Below, piece after piece: positions 12,702-22,277 of a stretch of DNA of 64,000 nt. Below the pieces are notes generated by a model. The model ran no database searches, was not told the origin of the DNA, and worked only from the letters and a program-made list of their open reading frames with translations. The position numbers and the translations under genes are program-made. Position 1 is the stretch's first letter. Each line of letters starts with the position of its first letter. The DNA comes from Rhabditoides inermis (Eukaryota > Nematoda > Chromadorea > Rhabditida > Rhabditidae). The stretch is taken from the NCBI GenBank assembly GCA_963966185.1, contig CAWZYM010000312.1:185001-249000 (forward strand), in the 5' to 3' direction.

Positions 12702-13120
12702 ACTCTCTCTTTTTCCCTCTCTCCCTCTCTCTCTCTCTCTCTTCCCTCATCCATGTATTCTCAGGCAGTTGCGAAAAGCGCGCCGCCGTCGTCGCCAGTC
12801 GAACGAGATCGAGTCTCGTCGGATCGTGCGCAACATCAACACGTCATCCATGCGCTCCATGAAGAGCTCACAGTCCGATCCCTGATAACCGATGTACCAC
12901 TATGCACTCTTATCACTTACCCATCGATTCACTAGTATCACTTGTGTACTAGTATCTCTTATCATTCACATCCCACCCCGTTCTCTCCCGCGGCCTTCCA
13001 TCTCACACTCACTGCTCAAGTTCTTTATATCGATTTATTGAATACTACACATTGATTTATTGATTGTACAAATGTACCACGTGCGCGTGATCTTTGCAAT
13101 AAACGTGCAATGTTGTGGTC
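10557..13120 (+). repeat. Tandem duplication, copy 2
   Basis: Second copy of the 2.6-2.8 kb unit described at 7590. It is slightly shorter, mainly because of smaller CT tracts and indels in the 5' flank. The coding exons are kept intact with mostly silent differences. Confidence 0.93.
11438..12885 (+). CDS. Small multi-pass membrane protein, copy 2
   Basis: Paralogue of the gene at 8575 with the same exons: 11438-11506, 11697-11775, 12057-12104, 12176-12226, 12272-12340, 12533-12653 and 12765-12885. I could see only silent exon differences from copy 1 (for example ACT/ACA, CTT/CTG, CTCCTC/CTTCTG and CAC/CAT), so the proteins appear identical or nearly so. This suggests a recent duplication under protein-level constraint, or gene conversion. 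The start is again preceded by a TTATTTTAG site. The downstream flank ends in a (CT)n tract shared with copy 1. Confidence 0.8.
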
Positions 13121-13168
<48 letters not shown>

Positions 13169-13189
13169 ATCTTTATCTCTCTCTCTCTC

Positions 13190-13245
<56 letters not shown>

Positions 13246-13650
13246 CCTTATCTCTTGCATGTCCCTGCATACAATGCGTTTTCAGCGAAAAACGCGTGGG
13301 AATGGCAATTTCGAGGGAATTGAAGGAGCAGAGTTCACTGTTTGGGTCAATAAAACCAGTCGACGTTCGTCTTTGGAATCTGTAATTGCCGTGTCTCTTG
13401 TTTTGCTGTGCAAAGAAAGAGTTACAGTGTAATTTTGCCCGGTCTGAATGTGACATGTCTATTTAGAATCTCTAACTTTGTTGTGAACGTGACAAAAATT
13501 ACTATGTCTATGAGATCGTTATCGTGTTTCACTCTCACTCTCTTTTTCGGTCGGTTGCTGATTTTATCCCGGCTATTTCCAATTTACTTACAATTGAGTT
13601 GTTTTCTGTTTCACTTCAAAAAATTACAATTTTTTGTTCCTTTTCATAGA

Positions 13651-13850
13651 ATGGATCGTCTTTTGGAAGCCGTCTCCAATCCCGCTAACACTATCGAGGT
13701 TCGTATTTGATAATTTATTTATGAAACTATTTTTATTCCATAAATGTATTCTCATGTGACATGTGATTTCTATTAGAAACTCGCCGAGGGCAAGACGAAA
13801 GAGATACTGGCGATCAAGGGATTTCCGGATCTCGTGCTGGTCAAGAGGTG

Positions 13851-13896
<46 letters not shown>

Positions 13897-15509
13897 TCTC
13901 TCTTTCTCACTTGCTCTACCACAATGTCTTATTATGTGTTAAAAAGTACTTGCGTAAAGCTATTAAGTTTGTCTTGACCCAATTCAACAAAAGCGCATGC
14001 ATAAAACGTTTACAAATACTAAAACAAACCTGCGCCTCTCTCTTCCCCCCCCTCTCTCCTCTCTTCTCTCTCTCCGTCTTCTCTTTCTCTAGACGTATGA
14101 CTCGTATGACGTTATTCATTTGTATTGTTATATTTCATATGTTATGTCCACTGTCCGTTATGCGCAGGTTTGTGTTAGTATTTGTAAACGTTTTATGCAT
14201 GCGCTTTTGTTGAATTGGGTCAAGACAAACTTAACATCTTTACGCAAGTACTTTTTAACAGATAATATATGTACTTTTGTTGAATTTCATAGAAATTTCT
14301 TCTCTTTCTGATTCCCAAGCTCTATCGTTAATTAGTACGCATAGAACTATTATGTGATACACTTTATGATGTGACGCACAATGTTGCGTGTATATGTAAC
14401 TCAATTTGTTGGTATTGTATAGAAACAATTCTAATCGACACTTCTCTGAATTACGGTCGTCGTTGTGTAAGTGTATGTCTGCGCTCTCACCCGACAGCGT
14501 GCTCTCTCGCGATTTCTCTGCGCGCCCTGCCCGCCTGCCGGGAGAGAGAGCTAGCCAGAGTGACGGGAACCCAAAACAACGCAAACCCGGCGCGAATTAG
14601 ACGCTGGCGGCGGCGAGGCGAACTACACTCAAAGTGCTAGTTGGAGAACACGCGCAGAAAACGCCGAGAGAGTACGCTTTCGGCAGAGAGTCAGCGTTAC
14701 CGGACTCTTTCGGAGAAAAGATACAAAGATGCCATCAATTAGTGATCTGGCCTACGGACCCGTGCGAATCTAACATGAATTGGATGAGTTCACATTCCTG
14801 CTAACATGATTTTTGGATAGAGCTTCTTGAAAATTCTGGCGCGAGCCCTATCCTAAGCCAAAAGAGAGGACGCTGCGCGCCCTCTCTAATACATCATCTC
14901 GTCAGGGTCACGAATTGTACCTACAAATTCGCTGTTTCCACATTGCTACAGATCATCAGCGACAACAAGTGTCTCCCTTGCAGCAAGGACCAGCTGACCG
15001 CGTTCAATGCGCAGCGCAAGAACGACCTGGAGGGCAAGGGGGCGATCGCCAACCAGACCACCGTCAACGTCTTCAAGTACCTCAGCCATGTCGGTTAGTG
15101 CAGGCTGCGGTTCGAACAATACATACATCATACTCCTAGCAGTAGCTGTCAACATCCGATTGCATGATCCAATGTGTCTCATGCTTATAATAACAGTGAA
15201 ACGTAAACGTGTCATGCTCATAGTGTCATAGTGTTTGAAGTATCTACCAACATCAACAGCGTCATCGAAAGCAGTAAACCGTGTATTGCGATTCGCTATT
15301 CCTAGTCTTTTACCATGTGAATGCTACGGAAACATCTATTTCACATTCCCCGAAACGAAGAATATGGAAATTTAAGTCATGATATTTTCAGGCCTGCAGA
15401 CGCATTTCGTGTGCGGCGTCTCTCCTGTGGACTTTGTGGCCCGGCACTGTGAGATGATTCCCATCGAGTGGGTGATACGCAGGGTGGCCACCGGAAGCTT
15501 CCTCAAGAG

Positions 15510-15551
<42 letters not shown>

Positions 15552-16063
15552 GGGTGGGGAGAGCGGGAGGAGGGAGAGAGGGAGGAGGGAGAGAGGGAGG
15601 AGGGAGAGAGGGAGAGACCTTCAGAAACCCCGGTGTGAAGCAGGGCCATCGCTTCTCGCCCGCCAAAGTCGAGACGTTTTTCAAGGTACATACGTTTCAG
15701 ACATTACCTAATTGGAAATAGGTGAATGGTGGGTTAATTCCATTTGTGTCTTACGTACTTATATTCAAATAACAAAAAAAAACACAGTTATATCTAACAC
15801 TGTAAATTTAACGATGCAAAGGTATTTTTTGTGTTTTCAAAATGAATAAAAAAATCAATAAATCAGTAAATCGATTTAGGACGACGCGAACGACGACCCG
15901 CAGTGGTCGGATGAGCAGATTGTGTCTGCTGGATTCACATTCAACGGAGTCACCATCGGAAGGGCAGAGGTGGGCTAAGCTTCCTCCCCTCTCTCTCTTC
16001 CTCTCTCTCTCCTTTTCCCTCTCTCTCCCTCTCTCTCTTTCCCTCCCTCCCTCCCTAACTCCA

Positions 16064-16129
<66 letters not shown>

Positions 16130-19100
16130 AAGTAGTGTCAGTGGTAGATGTGAATTGAGAAGACGACATGACAGTGTGTTCATCTCCTTTCAGATCGCTC
16201 TGATGAAGCGCATGTCTGTCATCGTGTTCGAGTGCCTGGAGAAGGGATGGCAGCTGAACAAGTGCGCGCTCATCGATATGAAGGTGAAGGGAAAAGAAAA
16301 TTGCACTCTAGTCACATTGATTGATTATAACACTGTGTGAAACGTATGTAACTCAAGCTATTTGAAGACTCGAGCTCGATGATAAAAAACTTATCGATAT
16401 GAAGGTGGGCGAGTTGAAAGTTGAGAGTACAATTTTAGTAACGTTGTTTGAATCTGTGATATTTTTTATAATAACGAATATGTAAATGATCGAAATTGCA
16501 CTCTCAAACTACACTGATTGATTAACTCACGGTGAAACGTAATTCACACATCCCATTCTGCCTCATCGATCTGAAGATCAGTGTAGCTCGAAAGTGTACT
16601 CAAATCATAAAGGTAAAGATAAAGGTGAAGGTAGCCCCCATTCAAGAGACTTGATATGAGTACTTTTCGGGAGACTATAGCATCCACACAATTCATTCTG
16701 CCTCATCGATATAAAGGTGGGGGGAGTTGAAAGTACAAATATTAGAATGTAGACATGTTTGAAACTGTGATCTTTTCATAATAACACTTGGTGAAACGTA
16801 TGTAGTACAATACAATACAATCCGTTTATAATGGTATTTTCATAGACACAATGGGTTTTATGTATGTAATGCACACAAAAGTTGACAAGTCAATTTGAAA
16901 ATGAAGACTCGAGCTCGATGAGAAAAAATTATAGACATGAAAGTAGGTTGGAGAGATGAACGCTCAAAAAAAACGTTTTCCTGAAAATTAGGATCGGCGC
17001 AAAGCGTCGATCGTTGAGGTTCCTTTTAGCGGTTTGCAGAGTCGCTCGGCTGGCCGGGCCGCCAAAATATACACATTGTTCGAAACTGTGGTTTGTTCAT
17101 TATAACTCTTGGTGAAGCGTAATTCGCACAAAAATTGACAATCAACTCTAGCTTCCTGAATTAATATCAGATGAGAAAATCTTATCATAACATCGATGTT
17201 AAGATCCGTAGTTCGAAATTGCACTCAAATCATCACTGATCGATAACAATATGCGCTGAAACGTAAGTGTGAGAATAACAATTTGATTGCAATAAATAAT
17301 TCACTATGATAAACATAATCCCCTGCCCACAGCTAGTGCTATAGGAAAAAGTTGGAAAGAAGAAGTCAGCTGCCATGAAGAAGTTATAATTCTATGCTCG
17401 AAATAAGTTGTGCGTTGTGGGGTAGAACGGAGGAAGACGGAGAGTCAGCGCGCGAAACAAGAGAGGCAGACGGTTATGGCACCGTATTTCGAACTGCAGT
17501 CGAGGTAGATCGAAAACTATCGCCCTGGCGGAGGCTATAGATGATATGACGACGTTCAGATCGAATTCGGAGTGTCCAAGTGCGGGTCGATTGTGCTGGC
17601 GGATGTGATCGACAACGACAGCTGGAGGGTTTGGCCAGAGGGAGACAAGAGAATGCAACTAGACAAACAGTTCTATCGGTAGGGAGAGAGGGAGGGAGGG
17701 AGGGAGGGAGGGAGGGAGGGGGAGAGAGATAGCGAGAGAAAGAGAGAGGGGGGAGGAGAGAGGGGGGAGAGAAAGAGAGAAAGGGAGAGGGATAGAGAGT
17801 TAGGGAGAGAGAGGGGGGGATACTCTTTCAGTGATCTGGACGAGGTGACCGAGGAGTCTCTCAAGCAGCTCATCGCCAACTACGAGAAGGTGGGGGGGGG
17901 GGGGGGGGGGGGAAGGGGGGTGAATTGTGAACATGCAAGGAAAAAGAAATCCATATTGATGTCAACTAATCGAAATTCTTCTTATGTTCTACGCGAAACG
18001 TACCATGTGTGACTTTTTGAAGCTACTGTTAGCGAAGAATTGGATCCTATATGCCATCCGTGACATTTCACACGTTGTGCAGTTTTGTGCAACACAACAT
18101 GTTTGTCATCAAATATCCAAAACGCTTCCATGAGTAGAAATCGAACCGGGTCGCAGTGATTACGCGCTGCCGGCGCACACTACCACTGCGCCACAGAGGC
18201 AGCGGTTAGAATATCGAAGAAAGAGCCCATCTAGCTCCACTGGCCTCTTCAGTGTACAATAATGAGAGATAACAAGCAAACATATCGGCGAGAATCAATG
18301 ACTTCTTAGTGTGAGCCTCAATAGCGCAGTGGTAGAGGGCGCCGCCAGCGATCGTTGCGAGCTGTCATGGGTTCGATACTCGCTCAAAAAGCGTTTTGGA
18401 TATTTGAAGACATACACGTTGTGTTGCACGAAACTGCACAACATGTGAAATGTCACGGATGACATATAGGATCCAACGCCACTATAGCGAAGAATTGTTG
18501 ATTCCGGTTGTCGCGCGTATTAATGCTCACGTTGAGACATTTTGAAATAAGTCACGCTTCATAACTACATAACTTTGAAATTTGAAGTTTGAAGATACAT
18601 TGATTTCCTAGGTGTGCGATCTGACGGGCAAGTTCGCTGCGGCACCGCTGGGAAGAGCTCTCGTAATCATGGGAAGTGGTGAGTGGGCACGGTGGGGTAT
18701 GGTAACGGTATGGGAAGTTACGGTAGTTAGTTATGAAAGGATACGGTAGGTGTAAAAGGATATGTATCTGAATAAGGTATTATTCCAGGCGCGGACCGCC
18801 CCCACTGCGAGAAGATCGTCGAACGACTAAACGCCCTCGGTGTGCCGGCAGTGATGCGCGTCAGCTCCGCCCACAAAGTACCGCCTCCTAGTTCCCGCCC
18901 CCTTTCAACGCCCTTACAGTCCACCTCGGAAACGCTGGAGTTGGTGGCAGAGTTCGAGTCTCTTCCGGGTCCGACTGTGGTGGTGGCGGTTGCTGGGAGG
19001 AGCAACGGACTCGGACCGGTCATCGCCGGAAACAGCACTCTGCCCGTGGGTTGACTACTAATACTAGAAATGGATCTAAACTGTCAAGAGAGAAGGAAGC

Positions 19101-19384
19101 CGAATGATTGTATGTTGCATATCATTTTGCATGTGCTTTTACGGTCAACTGGTTCAAATGACATGCGAATGAAAGCCAATGGAATGATATGTTGGATGTA
19201 TTATGCTATTGTCCATTGAAGAAAATGAAATTGATTGGCATTGTAGGTGATCAACTGTCCGCCCGTCTCTTCCGACTGGGCAGCCCAGGACATCTGGTCC
19301 TCTCTCCGCACCCCCAGTGGACTCGGATGCAGCACAGTCATCGGAGCGGACGAGGCAGGGCTGTGCGCCGCCAAGGTAGGGGGA

Positions 19385-19446
<62 letters not shown>

Positions 19447-19775
19447 GAGAGAGATAGGAAGAGTGGGAGAGAGAGAGAATAGGATGTAACATTGCAGATC
19501 ATCGCGCAGCAGGACCACATGGTGCACTGTCGGGTGCTGTGCGAGCAGCTCAACAACCTCATCGCCATCTACGTGAGTGGTCCTCTCTCTCTCTCCCTCG
19601 CTCTCTCCCTCCCTCTTTCTCTCTCTCTCTCTCTCTCTCTTCTATCTCTCCCTCCCCCCTCTCTCCCTCTCTCTCTCTCTGTCTCTCCCTCTCATCCTCT
19701 TTTCCCTCGACTTCTATTTTGAATCATACAAAACTCTTTCAGAAAGCAGACAAGCAGTGCGTCGACGAGCAGTGA
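13651..19775 (+). CDS. PAICS: Bifunctional SAICAR synthetase / AIR carboxylase (PAICS)
   Basis: Catalyses two steps of de novo purine synthesis: AIR carboxylation to CAIR and ligation of aspartate to give SAICAR, in the cytosol. Exons traced: 13651-13698, 13777-13847, 14960-15093, 15392-15509, 15625-15685, 15880-15969, 16194-16283, 17560-17678, 17832-17889, 18612-18678, 18789-18877, 18920-19045, 19247-19375, 19498-19572 and 19743-19775. The N-terminal SAICAR synthetase part has [58 protein letters not shown] and [11 protein letters not shown]. The C-terminal AIR carboxylase part has [41 protein letters not shown] and [15 protein letters not shown]. Order and length match the animal bifunctional enzyme. 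The start is preceded by a TTTTCATAG acceptor. The 42-bp segment 18878-18919 is an in-frame intron rather than coding. An AATAAA lies near 19823. Introns carry CT/GA tracts, a TTG repeat, a hairpin element and two SINEs. Confidence 0.96.
13930..14268. mobile_element. Hairpin (foldback) MITE-like element, PAICS intron copy
   Basis: Left arm 13930-14035 and right arm 14163-14268 are near-perfect reverse complements, each containing GTACTTGCGTAAAG, TTGTCTTGACCCAATTCAAC and GCATGCATAAAACG. The roughly 125-bp centre is unrelated CT-rich sequence. No coding capacity. A second member with diverged arms is at 37138-37660. Together they define a family of non-autonomous elements with very long terminal inverted repeats. 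Confidence 0.85.
16284..17559 (+). repeat. Decayed repeats of an exon end inside a PAICS intron
   Basis: The real exon ends CTCATCGATATGAAG|GTGA (16283/16284). Degenerate echoes of this exon-intron boundary recur at about 16397 (ATCGATATGAAGGTGGG), 16571 (ATCGATCTGAAGATCAG), 16707 (CATCGATATAAAGGTGGG), 16933 (AGACATGAAAGTAGG) and 17198 (CATCGATGTTAAGATC). They come with shared blocks such as CATTCTGCCTCATCGAT and GTTGAAAGT. This looks like old tandem duplication of the exon end plus adjacent intron, now decayed. Confidence 0.65.
17395..17541 (+). repeat. Dispersed repeat family R1, copy in PAICS intron
   Basis: Same order of blocks as the copy at 9076: GGAAGACGGAGAGTCAGCG, then GAGAGGCAGACGG, a CACCGTATTTCGAACTGCA block and TAGATCGAAAACTATCG. 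It sits in the last part of the intron before the exon at 17560, so it may have supplied the intron's 3' sequence. Confidence 0.8.
17885..17915 (+). repeat. Poly-G run at a splice donor
   Basis: An almost uninterrupted run of G begins at the donor after the PAICS exon ending at 17889, so the intron starts GTGGGG and continues as G. The length may be a sequencing or assembly estimate. Confidence 0.9.
18043..18208 (-). mobile_element. tRNA-derived SINE, minus-strand copy
   Basis: On the minus strand a tRNA-like head has an A-box-like block (GTGGCGCAGTGGTAG) and a B-box-like block (GGTTCGATT). It is followed by a body containing GCGTTTTGGATATTTG and GTGAAATGTCACGGATG and ending near GGATCC. The same body in the opposite orientation follows a second tRNA-like head at 18309-18478. 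The head does not fold into a full tRNA cloverleaf, so it is a SINE rather than a tRNA gene. Confidence 0.8.
18309..18478 (+). mobile_element. tRNA-derived SINE, plus-strand copy
   Basis: The head carries TAGCGCAGTGGTAGAGG (A box) and GGGTTCGATAC (B box); the body carries GCGTTTTGGATATTTG and GAAATGTCACGGATGACA, matching the inverted copy at 18043-18208. Both lie in one PAICS intron, so the transcript could form a long imperfect hairpin. Confidence 0.8.
19384..19444 (+). repeat. (TTG)n trinucleotide repeat
   Basis: About 20 uninterrupted TTG units in the PAICS intron after the exon ending at 19375. The poly-Leu, poly-Cys, poly-Gln and poly-Asn frames through it are artefacts. Confidence 0.95.
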
Positions 19776-19927
19776 ACATTACGAACTCTTATTACATATT
19801 CTCGCAACTACCCTCATTCACAATAAATTGTCTCGATAGTCAATCGTTTATCAAGTCTATACAATAGTGTGTCAGTGAGATCATCCACATATTGTTGGAG
19901 ATGGTTGATGCTTGAGACAGCTTCCTC

Positions 19928-20265
19928 TCATCCCCGCCCCCTTCTTGTGGGGTTTCTATGGATGGAGAACGGCCTCTGGCCCGGTCCCCCGACTGCACCC
20001 ACCCACGCAGGTTCGCGGAATTGCTGAAAACGTATTCATTATTTGTTTATTATCACTGCCGGGAAATAATAAACTGTACTCTTATTAGTTATCACTTCAC
20101 AACAAGAAACGGTTACTCGATCACTAACACAGGCAATGGCTGCCTTTCTCTATATCTGATGGAGAGTTTTACAAAATGACCGAAAAAACTCACTCTGCCT
20201 CTCTGCGCCTCGACCTTCATTGCGGCTGCGATGATGAGAGCGAATATGGCGACAATGATCCGCAT
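19928..20265 (-). CDS. Small secreted basic peptide precursor
   Basis: Two exons on the minus strand: 20265-20194 encodes a clear signal peptide (MRIIVAIFALIIAAAMKVEA followed by QRGR), and 20023-19928 encodes a short tail containing QFREPAWVG, GGPGQRPFSI and RNPTRRGRG before TGA (19928-19930). The total is about 55 residues, strongly basic, without cysteine. The paired arginines and terminal Gly-Arg-Gly suggest prohormone-type processing, so a neuropeptide or antimicrobial-type peptide is possible. A TATTTAAG box lies about 80 bp upstream (20345-20352). An in-frame ATG further upstream would add 13 hydrophilic residues and spoil the signal peptide. It converges on PAICS, whose stop is 152 bp away. 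The acceptor choice (CAG before 20023) is the uncertain point. Confidence 0.55.
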
Positions 20266-20803
20266 AGTAGTAAATTGTAATGTTATAGTAGTAGTTGTAG
20301 ACACAACTTTTAACTCAGTTACTAGTATGCCAGTCGATCAGACCTTAAATACGCCACCGTCCACAATAGATTGACCAGCAGCGAAGTGAAAACAGCGCTA
20401 CGATTTTCGGTTTTCGCCTGTCGCCCTAAGGAAGTTTCCATTGTCTCGGTGATTGCGGTTTTTTCGCCGATTGTAATGTGATTGCGGTTTTTGACGTGCG
20501 AAACGGTGTATTACTATTGGATGAATCAGCATGCGGTCAGATTGTGAAACCGGAGACCAGAACGCAACGTTCCGTGAAAACTTCTGAACAACTGTTTCGC
20601 AATACAGTTTTTTTGGGAGAGAGGGGCCAGTACCAGTCATCGCTCGTACCGGTCACGGAAGCCACGCCCCCTTTCGCTCCGCCTCCTCGAGCCACGCCTC
20701 CTTTCGCTCCGCCCTCTAAAGTCACGCCTCTTTTGCGCCGCCTCTCTAGACCACGCCCCCGCGGAGTTTGGTGCGCGTGTTGTTTCGAGGGCGAGTGGCT
20801 ATG

Positions 20804-20837
<34 letters not shown>

Positions 20838-20844
20838 TTCTCTT

Positions 20845-20878
<34 letters not shown>

Positions 20879-21111
20879 GTTTTTGAACAACGCATCATTA
20901 CAGAAACGTACAACGAACGTAAATAAACAAATGCAATAATTGAAATTTTGCTGACTTAAAACTAATGAATTTATGTTCTCATGTCTCTCGAAATTTTGGT
21001 TCAGAAAAGTAATTTACATTATTTCAATTCAATTTTCACACGTCGATTCGGTGGCTTCGACATTGCAATATCAGAGTGTGTGTCAATCACATTCCACTGC
21101 CAACCGTCGCG
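20266..21111. other. Intergenic region with short GC-rich tandem repeat
   Basis: Between 20659 and 20762 four imperfect copies of a roughly 25-30 bp unit of the form GCCACGCCYCCTTTCGCTCC are arranged in tandem, followed by CT tracts at 20812-20878. No exon could be supported. It may be the promoter side of the peptide gene on the minus strand and of the small membrane gene on the plus strand. Confidence 0.6.
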
Positions 21112-21270
21112 ATGAGCTGTGGAGGTGAGTCGATTTCCGACTTGAGCGTTTATTCTTTTACTATTTTGTAACTTTGTTTTATATTCTTGAATCACTCAGG
21201 TGGTCGTTCGATCTGCGGCTTGCGTGTGGTAATTCTAGTCCTCCTGGCGTTCTATGTCAAGAACAAGATG

Positions 21271-21325
<55 letters not shown>

Positions 21326-21473
21326 CCTTCAGGAATCCACTTCTTCGACCACCGAACTCGTGATCGATACATCTTTCTCTGCCACTCCTGAATTTGGATT
21401 TCCTATGGAAGAGAGTGCAAGCAGTACAGTCCTCTCAGATACATCCGGAGAGACTACGACCATAAGTGGATGA
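21112..21473 (+). CDS. Small single-TM protein with Ser/Thr-rich tail
   Basis: Three exons, 21112-21124, 21200-21270 and 21333-21473 (TGA 21471-21473), with GT-AG junctions and frame kept. The product is about 75 residues: MSCGGGRSICGL, then a hydrophobic segment RVVILVLLAFYV, a basic stop-transfer patch KNKM, and an acidic Ser/Thr-rich C-terminus including ESTSSTTELVID and SDTSGETTTISG. It may be a type III or signal-anchored membrane protein. An AATAAA lies at about 21493. The intron at 21271 has a (GA)n tract. No family recognised. Confidence 0.6.
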
Positions 21474-21631
21474 TGTGTATCTGGATGTTTGAAATAAATG
21501 GTTTCCATCATTTATTCATTTCGACTCGAGCACTCGGACGCGCATGCGGCATGCGTATATAAAATCAGTGTAAACCCGGCGCGAGTTGCGTTCTGCGGTC
21601 CCAGATATGTGTTGATCGGTTTGTTTCGTCG

Positions 21632-21806
21632 AGATCATACTTCACAGGATCATTTCTGTAGTATGTATTTCGCCATCCCCTTGAAATTGGAGACTCTCCA
21701 ACCGCGATGAACGGGAAAGGAGCGGGGCGCGAGCGGGAAGAAGCCTAGGCTTGAGGACCGCGGACGACTTTTGGTTGGCCTGCGCCCCGCTCATCTGAGC
21801 GGTTTT
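21632..21806 (+). ncRNA. U3: U3-like small nucleolar RNA, copy 1
   Basis: The 5' region reads CATACTTCACAGGATCATTT followed by CTGTAGTATGT. It closely matches the conserved U3 5' domain with boxes A' and A (GGATCATTTC followed by TATAGT in vertebrate U3). The body has a box C-like GATGAAC and GC-rich stems, and the 3' end is CATCTGAGCGG, like the box D (CTGA) end of U3. U3 guides early 18S rRNA processing in the nucleolus. The 175-bp sequence is repeated exactly at 26240-26414. Copy 1 sits alone in an intergenic region with unique upstream sequence, so it is the better candidate for a functional gene. Exact ends are uncertain. Confidence 0.82.
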
Positions 21807-22277
21807 CCATTCAAACAGTTATCCGATTCATTTCATTTTGTTGGTGGAAACAGAACGTGAATCGTAACATTTTTCTTTGTGTCTTTATGGGAACATATGG
21901 ACATATGGTGGTATGTAAATGAACAAAGGTCATGCGTAGAGTGAGAGAGAGAAAGAAAGACAGAACTGTGTAACATAAGTCTGCAAACTGAATGTCGATA
22001 CGTTCTTTACCAAACGCGTTCATTGCTTATAGATCATACTTCTCACCTCAAATAGACAAAACGAAAGATCAAAATAATCTGGTGTCCTTTTTGGACTCAT
22101 CTTTTTCGCGCCTAAGGCAACGCCTCTAGCCAATCATCGCCTGTCCTCTCCATACTCTCATTATCTGTTTACAACTGTCGACTGTCGGCATATTGCGAAA
22201 TACGATCTGCTGACGATTTGTTGTTCTTCTTGCATTCTGAAACGTATGCTTTCTTTCTTCTCATCGCTCCTTTTCAG
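21807..22277. other. Intergenic region
   Basis: No gene supported. It lies between the U3-like RNA and the 5' end of the next plus-strand gene, whose ATG directly follows a CTTTTCAG acceptor. Confidence 0.5.

Noticed and set aside
13408..13710. Hydrophobic 100-residue plus-strand frame just before PAICS
   Set aside because: It overlaps the PAICS start in another frame, has no splice partner and looks like AT-rich flanking sequence.
18140..18380. Two tRNA genes
   Set aside because: Only promoter boxes are tRNA-like; both are followed by the same SINE body.
19189..19568. Poly-Leu, poly-Cys, poly-Gln and poly-Asn frames
   Set aside because: They come from a (TTG)n repeat in a PAICS intron.
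21600..21660. U1 snRNA, because of CATACTT near the start
   Set aside because: The following GGATCATTTCTGTAGT and the CTGAGCGG end match U3, not U1.
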